Part shown: positions 9,466 through 19,063 of the stretch, piece after piece
Position numbering within the stretch: the first letter of the stretch is position 1
Layout of the letters: the number at the start of each line of letters is the position of its first letter
DNA from: SZUA-36 sp963727635
Lineage (GTDB): Bacteria; Pseudomonadota; Gammaproteobacteria; Xanthomonadales; SZUA-36
Direction: 5' to 3'
Assembly: GCA_963727635.1 (NCBI GenBank)
Contig: CAVSHP010000010.1
Span: 1-64,000 of the forward strand
Length of the DNA: 64,000 bases
Program-made: the position numbers and the translations under genes
The notes under the pieces: generated by a model
What the model was told of the DNA's origin: nothing
Seen by the model: the letters and a program-made list of their open reading frames with translations, nothing else
Database searches by the model: none

Positions 9466-10167
9466 CTACAACCCCTCTGCTTTTTGTTGCAGACGCTCCA
9501 GGTTCAATAGCGTTATTTTTCCTTTATTCACGTCAACAATACCCTGCTCTTCCCAGTCCCTGAGTTGCTTGTTAACGCTTTCCCGCGATGCGTTGACCAT
9601 TGTGCCCAATTCATATTGCGATAACTGGACATCCAAAAGTCGTTGTCCCGTAGCCAAGTTAGTGTCTTCAATACTCACACTCAGCAAAAATTTTGCCAAA
9701 CGGGATGAAACATCAAGAAAAACCGAGTCCTGGTACAACTCATCCGTTGCACGTATCCGGTTTGCAAGAGTTAACAGCATCTGGGTCAGAAACTCTGTTG
9801 CAGTATGCGGGTGCTCCCGCAACAGCTGCTGATACTCTGCGTGACCCAGCACCAACAGTTCGCTGCTTTTGATGGCGGTGACCGTCGCACTGCGCCTTCG
9901 GCCGTCGATCATCGAGAGTTCACCAAAATAATCGCCGCGCCGCAGCACGACGAATGAAATTTCCTTCCCCTCTCCTGAAAGAACCGAAACCTTCAGGCTT
10001 CCGGAAACCACGATAAACATGTCGCGCCCACTGCTGCCCTGGCTGACGATGACGGTCCTGGGGCGGACCGAGCGACGTGTACACCTGTCAAATATGATCT
10101 TCCGGTCAAACTCTGACAGACCAGATAATAGAGTCTCGCTATTTTGCACCCGTCCCCCGGTTTTCAT
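9466..10167 (-). CDS. Crp/Fnr-family cyclic-nucleotide-responsive regulator
   Basis: The product has a cyclic-nucleotide-binding domain (residues about 15-135 from Met at 10167) and a C-terminal winged helix (QLSQYELGTMVNASRESVNKQL). The phosphate-binding cassette FGELSMIDGRRRSATV keeps the Arg-Ser pair that contacts the cyclic phosphate in CRP, so ligand binding is plausible. I prefer the ATG at 10167 (MKTGGRVQN) over a longer 260-residue reading from 10248, because the extra residues are not family-like. The gene is divergent from a nucleotide cyclase, which suggests the cyclase makes its ligand. Target promoters are unknown. Confidence 0.85.
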   Translation of the reverse strand: MKTGGRVQNSETLLSGLSEFDRKIIFDRCTRRSVRPRTVIVSQGSSGRDMFIVVSGSLKVSVLSGEGKEISFVVLRRGDYFGELSMIDGRRRSATVTAIKSSELLVLGHAEYQQLLREHPHTATEFLTQMLLTLANRIRATDELYQDSVFLDVSSRLAKFLLSVSIEDTNLATGQRLLDVQLSQYELGTMVNASRESVNKQLRDWEEQGIVDVNKGKITLLNLERLQQKAEGL

Positions 10168-10319
10168 AAACAAATTTGGTAAACTTATATCATTGCAGCA
10201 ACAGCTTAAAACATTGCGTGCTTTCTTCAATTGAAGGCCTAACGTCAATAGTATAGTTTAGAACATACGGGAAAGTTTGCACGCCGTGCCTGGTAAAGGA
10301 AAAAACGAAAAACGCTACA

Positions 10320-11216
10320 ATGACAGATATTCCACCAACAGAATTGACCGTTCTATTTGCCGACATCTGCCGCAGCACCGTACTGTTTGAAAGGCTTGGC
10401 GACCAGGAGGCGCTGGACCTTATTATGAAGGCCCTGGACCTGGCCGGAAAAATCGTTACCGGGCAACATGGCACCATAATCGGGACCATTGGTGACGAGA
10501 TCATGTGTACGTTCACTTCACCGGAGCAGGCATTGATTGCCGCCAGGCAAATTCACAAAATGATGCAACAGGATACTTTAATGCAGTCCAATCAGCTGGC
10601 GATGAGGGTGGGCATCAACAGCGGCACGGTGGTCAGCCTGAGCAATAACGTCTATGGCGACACCGTCAATATTGCAGCGCGCCTGGCCCAGCAAGCCAAG
10701 GCCAACCAGAGCCTGATGTCATCAGGCACCATTGCATCAATCGATGAAATCCTGCGTGATCAGATTCGATATATCGGTCGGATTAACCTGCGCGGTAAAG
10801 CAGGTGCGATCGAAGTTCACGAACTGCTGGAAACTGATACGGAAGAGGAAATCACCGAGGTCGCCAGTAATAAAAATCTGGAAAACCGGTCGTTTCTGAT
10901 GACGGCCCGTTACCGCACGCGCGAAATGCGTTTTGACCCCATGCTGGTGCGTTTTCTATTTGGCCGTGGCCAGGATTGCGATCAGACGATTGATCACCCC
11001 ACGATTTCGCGGGAACACGCAGAGATCCTGTATCGAAACGGCCAATTTCTTTTGCGCGACTTCAGTACCAATGGCAGCTATGTGATCCTCGGAGACAACA
11101 AGGAACAAGTCCACCGTTCAAGCATCGAACTCAAGGGACACGGCCAGATTTACCTTGGCAGAACCCTTGGCCAACCTGAATTTTGCATTGAGTTCACCTG
11201 CACCGACAGCAGGTGA
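10320..11216 (+). CDS. class III nucleotide cyclase fused to FHA domain
   Basis: Residues 6-180 form a class III cyclase domain with both metal-binding aspartates (Asp15 in FADICRST, Asp59 in IGDE) and the transition-state Asn and Arg (VNIAAR). The residues that normally choose the purine differ: the usual Lys four before the second Asp is Gly55, and the usual Asp seven before the Asn is Asn. Residues about 215-290 are a FHA domain with the canonical phosphothreonine pocket (FGRG, TISREHAEIL, DFSTNGSY). The FHA part could couple cyclase output to the kinase/phosphatase pair of this T6SS. Whether cAMP or cGMP is made cannot be told. Confidence 0.85.
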   Translation: MTDIPPTELTVLFADICRSTVLFERLGDQEALDLIMKALDLAGKIVTGQHGTIIGTIGDEIMCTFTSPEQALIAARQIHKMMQQDTLMQSNQLAMRVGINSGTVVSLSNNVYGDTVNIAARLAQQAKANQSLMSSGTIASIDEILRDQIRYIGRINLRGKAGAIEVHELLETDTEEEITEVASNKNLENRSFLMTARYRTREMRFDPMLVRFLFGRGQDCDQTIDHPTISREHAEILYRNGQFLLRDFSTNGSYVILGDNKEQVHRSSIELKGHGQIYLGRTLGQPEFCIEFTCTDSR

Positions 11217-11234
11217 ACCCTCTCTCGATTTTCC

Positions 11235-14032
11235 TCAGCTGAAGTTATAGACGAAATTATCGTCTTTGGCATCAATTTCAACCGCTTTCAATGGTGTGCC
11301 CTGCGCCATACGTGACAGCAGTTCCCGGCTTATCTGGGGCAGCACGGTGTTGGTCAGGATGGCGTCGATCATACGTCCTCCGCTTTCCAGTTCCGTACAG
11401 CGCGCCGCGATCAGTTCCAGTACAGCGTCGGTATACGTCAGCGGAATATCGTGATTGGCAGCCATACGCTTAACGATGCGCTTCAACTGCAGGACAATGA
11501 TCATGTGCAGCACCTCGTCGCTCAACGGGTAGTACGGGATACTGACGATACGTCCCAGCAGTGCCGCCGGAAAAATCTTCAGCTGCGGTTCGCGCAAGGC
11601 CTTCGCGATGCTTTCGGGATCGGGCATCAGTTCCGGATCCTTGGCGAAATTCATGATCAATTCGCTACCGACATTTGAAGTCAGCAGGATAAGCGTGTTT
11701 CTGAAATCGATCATGCGGCCCTCGCCATCTTCCATCACACCCTTGTCGAAGACCTGGAAGAAGATTTCATGGACATCCGGGTGAGCCTTTTCCACTTCGT
11801 CCAGCAATACCACGCTGTAGGGACGGCGGCGGACGGCTTCGGTCAACACGCCACCTTCACCGTAACCGACGTAGCCGGGAGGCGCGCCTTTGAGTGTGGA
11901 CACCGTATGCGCTTCCTGGAATTCACTCATATTAATAGTGATCAGGTTCTGTTCACCGCCGTAGAGTGATTCCGCAAGCGCCAGGGCGGTCTCGGTTTTA
12001 CCCACACCACTGGGTCCACACAACATGAACACACCGATCGGCTTGCCCGGATTATCCAACTGCGCACGGCTGGTCTGCACCCTGCTGACGATCATTTCCA
12101 GACCATGGTCCTGTCCAACAACGCGTTTACGCAAATGTTCGGTCATGTTCAGGATGCTCTCAATTTCATCCTTGACCATGCTGCCGACCGGTATGCCTGT
12201 CCAGTCTTCAACCACCGATGCGACGGCACTTGCATCAACACTGTGAAATACAAGTGGTTGATCACCTTGCAATTTTTTCAGTTCATTTTGCAGGCTGACG
12301 AGTTCATCGATCAGGGAGTGTTCTTCTTCAGCTGTCTCTTCAGCCATCGCTTCTGCAGCGGGAGCGGCGTCACCCTCTTCCGCTGTCTCTTCCGCTACCG
12401 AATCAATTGCTTCGGCAACGACAGATTTTTCCAGTGCATCGTCAGCGCTTTCTGGTGTTTCAATGCTGGCGACAGCTTCCGCACCAATCGGCTGACCAGT
12501 TTCTGACGCAGTTCGAGAATCTGGTCAACCAGGGCCTTTCTCGGCATTCCAGCGCTCGGTCAATTCGGCGCAACGGGCGCGTTCCTCGGCCAACTCTTCG
12601 GCCAGCTTTTGCCGAGTATTTTTCATCCACTATGCCGACCGCGCGCTCACGGCCGCAGTATCTCCTCTTCCAGTTCCAGTGCGGTAATGCGATGCAACGA
12701 GTCTTCAAGGGGTGCCGGTGTGGCATGCAGTGCAACGGCGACACGCGCACAGGCGGTGTCCAGCAGACTGACCGCCTTGTCGGGTAGCTGCCGGGCTGGA
12801 ATATAACGATGTGCCAGCGTGGTTGCTGCAGCGACGGCTTCATCAAAAACCTGTACCTGGTGATGACGCTCCATGACAGGCGAGATGCAGCGTAGCATGC
12901 GGATGCATTTTTCCTCGCTGGGCTCACCCACTTGCACGGTCTGGAAGCGGCGTGTCAGGGCCGGGTCTTTTTCAATGTATTTCTTGTATTCGGCAAAGGT
13001 GGTGGCAGCAACCGTACGCAGGGTACCGCGGGCCAGTGCCGGTTTCAGCAGGTTGGCGGCGTCGCCGGTACCTTCCGAACCACCCGCGCCTATCAGCGTA
13101 TGCGCCTCGTCGATGAACAGAATAATAGGCATCTCGGAAGCATGAACTTCGTCAATGATCGTGCGCAAACGCTGTTCAAACTCACCCTTCATGCTGGCGC
13201 CGGCCTGTAACAGGCCAAGATCCAGTACTTTCAGCGCCACGTTTTTCAACTGCGGTGGTACGTCACCGCGCGGCCAGGCGCATCGCAAAACCCTCAACAA
13301 CGGCAGTTTTACCAACACCTGCTTCACCGATCAGAATGGGATTATTCTGTCTGCGCCGCATCAGGATGTCGACGATCTGGCGGATTTCTTCATCCCTTCC
13401 GACGATCGGATCCAGTTCGCCGCTACGCGCCTGCTCGGTCAGGTCCTTGGTATATTTCGCAAGCGCCTCACCTTTTCCAAGCGGTCCGCCTGAAGGACCC
13501 GCCGCGCTGTCGCCCGAGGCCAGGTCCGTGCCGTCAGAAGAACCAAGCCGGTCTTCCGGAGAACCACCGGTAATCTTGTCAAACTGATCAACCAGCGTGT
13601 CGATCTTGATTTTGTCAAATTCTTTTGAAATTCCAAGAAGCTCACTTCTCAGCGCCCGGCTTTTCAACATGCCAATGACCAGGTAGCCACTGCGGATTTG
13701 TGAGGATTTGTACATCAGGCTGCCGTACACCCAGGCGCGTTCCACGGCTTCTTCAAGATGGGAAGACAGATCACTGACGGAACTCGCGCCGCGTGGCAGA
13801 CGATCCAGGGCCTTGGTGAAATCGGCCGCCAGGTGGCCGATTTCAATATTGAAATGATCCACAATCCGCCTCAGGTCAGAATCCTGGAGTTGCAAAATCT
13901 GTTGCAGCCAGTGAACCAGTTCGACATACGGGATTGCCGCGCATTTTGCAAAATACCGTCGCACTCTCGATTGCCCTGGTAAAGCAAACTGTTGAGCTTA
14001 CCAAAAAGTGCTGTTCTGCTAATTTCTGTCAC
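11235..14032 (-). CDS. clpV: T6SS sheath-recycling ATPase ClpV (TssH), frameshifted
   Basis: The gene starts at GTG 14032, overlapping the tssG stop (GGTGA). The N-domain reads MTEISRTALFGKLNSLL, later PYVELVHWLQQILQLQDSD, the ClpV signature rather than ClpA/ClpB. The first AAA domain has GEAGVGKTAVVEGFA and FIDEAHTLIGAG; the second has CGPSGVGKTETALALAE and VLLDEVEKAHPDVHEIF. Frame breaks occur near 13,976 (GGG for GG), 13,935 (CCC for CC), 13,270 and in an Ala/Glu-rich stretch at 12,350-12,650. Joined, the product is about 930 residues, slightly long for ClpV. It disassembles contracted TssBC sheaths. Because all motifs survive, I treat the breaks as probable sequence errors. Confidence 0.85.
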
Positions 14033-15109
14033 CGTCCTAACTCCTGTTTATCCGATGTTATTAATATAATATTAATAGTGTAATAGTTTTCGACCTGCAA
14101 CAGCAAATCCTCTATATGGTCTGTCCGGCTGTCTGTTTGCAGCCAACTGGTCCAGCCGAGCGCACCGCTCTTGCCGAGACAGGTCACGGGTTTTTCCTCT
14201 TTCTTGAGTATAAGGTTAACTTCCCATAGATAGTTCCATGCCGACATAATTTCTAACCGCCGCAACGAGCGCTTTAAAGGATTTTCCGGTGGGCAGAAAT
14301 GATTCATATCGCTCCAGACTCAATGGCCCGAGGCGCATCTGAAATTTGTCCTGACGCTGCCAGACCCGTTCACCGATGATCGTATTGCGGCCCAGGCATC
14401 CATTCATATTGCTTTCACCCAGCCGCACAAGATCATGTGCCGGTATTCTCATCCAGTGTGCAATATATTCACATACCTCTGTTGGCACATTGAAGTATCC
14501 CTTGACGAGAGACACCAGGCCACTGACATGACGCGGCAATGAACCGAGATGTCCGGCAAAGCCAAGCTTGGAAACATGATGCATCGCATCAACCCCCCTG
14601 AGACTCGGTAAACCCAGTCCGATCAGGGACCCGACACGCATGGCAAACCGGTCGTCTGTGGTCGGTCAAATTGCACGACCGGTTGAGCTTGCGCCCATGC
14701 CGCGTAAAAAAGACTGACAGCACGGTGATGAAACATGTCCGCAAATGCCGACAAGCGAATGGTCGTGATGGTGTCGCGAGCGATCCCTGCGCATACTCTG
14801 TCACGTGCAAGCGGTAACGGCCCATTGGGACCAAACAGGCCGAAGAACCTTTGTGATAATCGAGGATAAGGACTGTGACTCGTCAAATTTTAGTCCATCG
14901 AGCGTGGAAGGCGCGAAAAAGGTATACGGCTCCTGTGTGAATCTGATCGGGTCGTCCGAGGGCTTGTAAGAACGCCCCGTGAGCGGCTTGTCATTATAGA
15001 AACAGTTGATGCGCCGGACAGTCTGGAAAAACCCATATTCATATGGTTTTTCACTGACCTCGACGAGGAAATTTAAAGCTGAGGTCTCAGACCTGCCTTC
15101 ACTGGCCAT
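14029..15109 (-). CDS. tssG: T6SS baseplate protein TssG, frameshifted
   Basis: Begins at ATG 15109 (MASEGRSETSALNFL, then KPYEYGFFQTVRRINCF, the TssG N-terminal pattern) and ends at TGA 14029. The core RFFGLFGPNGPLPL, HVTEYAQGSLA and MFHHRAVSLFYAAWAQ is recognisable, as is the C-terminal half (RVGSLIGLGLPSLRG, then SLERYESFLPTG). At least four frame changes are needed between about 14,880 and 14,230. The joined length of about 360 residues is right for the family. It overlaps the end of tssF by about 37 bases and the start of clpV by four. TssG forms a baseplate wedge with TssE, F and K. Confidence 0.8.
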
Positions 15110-16952
15110 CTGGCAACCTCGTGTTTTGTTATCGGTGAACACGACAGTTTCTGTCATGTGATTGATGGAAACATATTTCCTGAAAAACTCAGACAACACT
15201 GATCCAAACAGATACATTCCTCCGGCTTCAAATGCCGTTTCATCAAGCACCAGCCTGATTTCCAGACCACGCCCAAAACTTATCGGACCGGGAATTGGCA
15301 GACGACGCGTCACGGCCTTTGCATTAACTGACAACAGTCCGTTGATCTGCCGCTCACCTACCGTGTCACCTTTGGAGTATAGCTGCAATAATTCACGCAA
15401 TGCAGCTGCCCCTTCATCCGGATTTTCATCAATCAGCGACAGGAAGTTCAATGACAGGTGATTGATAATTCTCCATACATAATCACCTGTGGTTACCTGT
15501 GTTCTGGGTCTGGTTGGTCCGGCTACACAGCGAATTTTCTCAACAGGCGCATTGACCCTGAGAGTGAAATCGCCATCTTTTTGCCCCAGGGGTATTTGCA
15601 TGGGAAGATCACGGTTGCTGCACAAGGTTTTAACGCCCAATTGTGTAAGCGTGGTGCTATAGGGTGCTTCGTTAGCGTCCACCAGGGAAATGAATACTTC
15701 CTGACCCAGGTAAGCCGAGCGTGCGCCACTGGAGTGCTGCTTCGATGACAACAGTCTTGATTTACGCTGCACGGCATAAAATGCTGCGTTATCCGATGGA
15801 ATATGCTCGTCTTTCAGACCGTAAAAAGGCAGAAACTGTTGGCGTTCATCCGCCTGTTTCCCGTAACCATCAACAGACAGTACCTGGTGAACTTCATAGT
15901 CCAGGGGCCGGCTCCTGTCCGCCAGAACATGAAACTCATGATCTGTGTTGTTAAGGGTAATGCGGTCAGCACGTTTTGGAAAAAGATTAATCGCCGGAAC
16001 ACAGAACGGCAGGAAATTATTTTTCCCTAGCACATTTTCCAAATCATTATTGCGGGTGTCCAGATGAACAACCAGATCAAATCTCTGTCCGGCACCCTTG
16101 GGCAAAACTTTATTAAGACCGGTAAAATTGATAAATCTGAAATCGTTCCGGAAAGGCAAAAAACTCCCTTAAGAGCCGATATCCTTCAAATGATCTGGAT
16201 TGATAATTAAGCATGGCTTGCTCAGGTTCAAATCCAAAATTGCTGCACATTGTCTTTTGAGAGTGGGAATACCTGTCTGTCATGTTTCTCACCGGTAATG
16301 ACGCTCAACCCACAAACGCCTGCCAGTACATGTTCATACAGTGCTGTTGGGAATGGTGCCACTACCTGCGAGAAATAAAGGCAATTCCTTCATTTTCAGG
16401 GCAGAAACATCAACACCTTTTGCCACCTCGATTCCTATGCGCAATCCTGCGGAGACCTCTCGACCGGGTTTAATACCCAGGTTTGCCAGGGCCGCGCGGG
16501 TACCCAGGTAATCGGCGTCAACCACCGTGACCGGGAACAACTCGACATCGTGCGCTGTCCTGTATTCACATGGTGTCTGCATATTTTGACCAAGACCGCT
16601 CTCTAACGATGTTCCCCTTTCGATTATTGAACCCTTTGCCAGGTCGGCGTCACTACAATCCGGCTGCAACTGCACAACGGTCAGGGACGGCAATGGGGCC
16701 AGGTAGTCCGGGTAAACAATTTCGAGGAGATGTTGGCAAAACTTCGGATATTCCTCTTCAATTTTGAGATGTACACGGGCGGTAAGGAATGCAAAACCTT
16801 CCATCATCCGCTCTACATAGGGATCGGCACATTCAAGCCCTTCCATACCCAGCCGGCCGGCAACTTTTGGGAAATGACGGGCGAACTCACCGCCCATTTC
16901 ACGCATGAAATTCAGCTCATTGTTGTAGTGGTGAAGTAATCTGTGTATCCAT
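15073..16952 (-). CDS. tssF: T6SS baseplate protein TssF, frameshifted
   Basis: Starts at ATG 16952, six bases after the tssE stop, and reads through NELNFMREMGGEFARHFPKV, YPDYLAPLPSLTVVQLQPD and LPLFLAGSGTIP. It then continues, after shifts near 16,325 (one extra A), 16,240 and 16,150, into GFEPEQAMLNYQSRSFEGYR and the long C-terminal part. Near the end one extra A (AAAA for AAA, about 15,132) hides the true C-terminus, which in the right frame is EVARWPVKAGLRPQL and stop at 15073. Without that correction tssF and tssG look fused. The joined length is about 626 residues, as expected. Confidence 0.85.
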
Positions 16953-16958
16953 TTCAGA

Positions 16959-17461
16959 TCAATCGAAGCTCTCTTTAAGCTGGAAGTCGCCGCACTCCAG
17001 GTCAAGTTCACTTTTCAAGACAACCTGAAATGGTGAAGGTTGTCCGAAAACTGCACCTGCAATTTCGAAAACCAGTGAATTGTGCGACATGACATCAGGA
17101 TCAGAATGTATCTTGACTTTAAACTGTTTCTGATAATACGTGGCTCAAACTGGTGGATAACCGTTCTAATGGAGTTTTCCATACTGCGGATATCTACATT
17201 TGCTGATGTGTGACCGGACATATCCGGTAAACCGAAATTAAGAACAGAACTCTGGACTTCGGGATATTTTTCCAGGTCGACGCATACATCGAGGGCCACA
17301 GAGTTGAGCAACCAGCCAAGATCGCGGATAACCGCCGCCTTGAACTGTGCCTGACTCATGCTCTGTTTTGAACTGGCCTCCTGACTTTCCGAGGGCTCCA
17401 AATCAGTCAACCGATCTAGCAGAGAAGGTTGAAGCCTTTCTTTTAGGGACCATTGTCCCAT
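16959..17461 (-). CDS. tssE: T6SS baseplate gp25-like protein TssE, one frameshift
   Basis: Residues 1-115 match TssE (SLLDRLTDLEP, then VIRDLGWLLNS and HQFEPRIIRNSLK). One missing base near 17,120 shifts the frame. Restoring it gives a normal gp25-like C-terminus with VFEIAGAVFG, ending at TGA 16959, about 167 residues in total. It sits nine bases after tagJ and six before tssF, so it belongs to the minus-strand core operon. The conserved Glu-Pro-Arg motif in FEPR is intact. Confidence 0.85.
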
Positions 17462-17470
17462 GCTCAGTGA

Positions 17471-18256
17471 TTACGCATCGAATTCAATGCTGCGTACCTG
17501 CAGGAGTGAATAGTCATTTTGATCAGTCGCCAAAATGCGCTGACCGGTGCCTTCAAGGATGTCTTCAGCATGGCTAACCCAGTCTGTCCGGCGCGCTAGC
17601 AGACCCGGCCCTGTGACACCTTCAATACGCGGGTAGCGTGCGGGTATCATCACCATCAGTTTCCCGCCATTGCTCCATGTCACTTCAGCGGGTAACCAGA
17701 TGAGGTCACGCAGGTCAGTGGGTTCTTCGCTATGCAACTTGCTTACCCGGGACATCGGAACCCAGTAATACTGCCCATTGAACATAAATTCAAATACCGG
17801 TCCAAACCGCTGATCGGCGTCCGCCAGCCAGCTAAAGCTTTCACCGTTGATTTTTCCGCTTCGGCTTTCCGCTTTTTCAAAGGCCTGCTCATTGAGCTTG
17901 GAAAACAACTCGAATTCACCCCTGGAAAACGCCTGTTGAGCCTCGACCAACAGCGCCACCCACTCTTCAGGTTCACCGAAGATCAAAGGCTTGCTTTTAC
18001 CTTGAAAAACCGCCTCACGGTGAAGTTCACAATTTATGACGTCACGATAGGCCAACACCATCGGGGCTGCTTCTGAATCCAGTTGCCCGGCTATTTCAAG
18101 TTGATTATTGGCGCGTTTCCATTCCCCGTTAACAGCCATTAATTGAAACAGGAACACGCGCAATTTCGCATCGGCCGGTTGCTTCTTTACCTGCTCCTGA
18201 AGTGCTTTCTGGGCAGCATGAGGGTCACCAGCGTGTAATAAAATCTCAGCAGTCAT
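17471..18256 (-). CDS. tagJ: T6SS accessory protein TagJ (ImpE family)
   Basis: From ATG 18256 (MTAEILLHAGDPHAAQKAL) the product has an N-terminal TPR-like helical part (about 1-110) and the ImpE C-terminal domain (FNGQYYWVPMSRVSKLHSEE; DLIWLPAEVTWSNGG; IPARYPRIEG). ImpE/TagJ proteins bind the N-terminal helix of TssB and may help ClpV recycle the sheath. Presence next to tssE and clpV fits systems of the type that have TagJ. A longer start at 18280 adds eight residues and looks less natural. Confidence 0.85.
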   Translation of the reverse strand: MTAEILLHAGDPHAAQKALQEQVKKQPADAKLRVFLFQLMAVNGEWKRANNQLEIAGQLDSEAAPMVLAYRDVINCELHREAVFQGKSKPLIFGEPEEWVALLVEAQQAFSRGEFELFSKLNEQAFEKAESRSGKINGESFSWLADADQRFGPVFEFMFNGQYYWVPMSRVSKLHSEEPTDLRDLIWLPAEVTWSNGGKLMVMIPARYPRIEGVTGPGLLARRTDWVSHAEDILEGTGQRILATDQNDYSLLQVRSIEFDA

Positions 18257-18370
18257 CGCATATCCTGGTTGCCGGGTCATCCCCGGTAAAGATTGAACTA
18301 AACCAAGCTGGGCGACGCATAATTGGCACCGCCCAGCAAAGGCCTATGACAGAAAACATATAACCCGCTG

Positions 18371-18847
18371 TTAGCCTTCTTTGGCCTTCGTCAGATCGTA
18401 CTTGAATTCTTTTTCGGCTTCCAAAGTTCCATCACTGCCCTGGTCCGCAATTAAAACATGGACCTGTGAAAACGACAGGTTGATGGTGTCGTTGGCCTCG
18501 TCTGAACCGACGCTTTGTTCAACACCCATGACCAGGACGTGTTTCATATAGACTTTCATCCAGACTTCGGGTTCTGCGCTGCCTGTGCTCTTTGTACATT
18601 CGATCTTTACTTCATCAAAATGCGTACCGTTGAGCATTTTCTTGAACATGGCGATCGTTGCACTGCCTATCGTCGCCTCAAAATGCAAATTTTCAAACTT
18701 TGCAATACCGGAAGCCAATCCAATCTGGTTGCCACCACTCGCTTCCCTGGCGCAATTCCACCCCCAGTTTGTCATCTCTATCCAGCCCTCATGTTGTGCC
18801 TTATCGCACGGGCCCGTAACATCTTTAAACCAAATATATTGTGCCAT
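18371..18847 (-). CDS. hcp: T6SS inner-tube protein Hcp (TssD)
   Basis: The 158-residue Hcp-family protein starts MAQYIWFKDVTG and ends FKYDLTKAKEG; the order of strands and the length fit one Hcp ring subunit without a toxin extension. The ATG at 18847 has GAGG nine bases upstream and is preferred to TTG at 18853. The gene lies 216 bases after tssC on the same strand, with a stem-loop at 19004-19033 between them, so its dosage may differ from that of the sheath genes. Hcp hexamers stack as the tube inside TssBC. Confidence 0.9.
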   Translation of the reverse strand: MAQYIWFKDVTGPCDKAQHEGWIEMTNWGWNCAREASGGNQIGLASGIAKFENLHFEATIGSATIAMFKKMLNGTHFDEVKIECTKSTGSAEPEVWMKVYMKHVLVMGVEQSVGSDEANDTINLSFSQVHVLIADQGSDGTLEAEKEFKYDLTKAKEG

Positions 18848-19003
18848 TGTCAACGTCCTCTATAAAAAGTGAGAAAAATATATAAAAACTAATCTGCGTG
18901 TATTCGCTGCGGCCAACTCAGACAAAAGTCGGAAAAAGTCTTCAGCCCTGCGAGTTACAATATTACCTAAACGCTTAATGCATTCATGTGATTCAGCCCA
19001 CTA

Positions 19004-19033
19004 ACTTTCAGGCTCGAAGCCGTGCCTGAAAGT
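19004..19033 (-). promoter_or_regulatory. stem-loop between tssC and hcp
   Basis: ACTTTCAGGC, ten bases, then GCCTGAAAGT: a perfect 10-bp stem just after the tssC stop. There is no T-run after it on the minus strand, so it is more likely an mRNA-stabilising or processing hairpin, or an attenuator, than a terminator. It could set the high hcp:sheath ratio. Confidence 0.5.
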
Positions 19034-19063
19034 CAATTGCCTACAGCCTCACACGACGCGTCT

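Noticed and set aside
14801..16159. Continuous 452-codon frame suggesting a natural TssF-TssG fusion
   Set aside because: A single extra A in an AAAA run at about 15,132 hides the canonical TssF ending EVARWPVKAGLRPQL plus stop; tssG has its own ATG at 15109.
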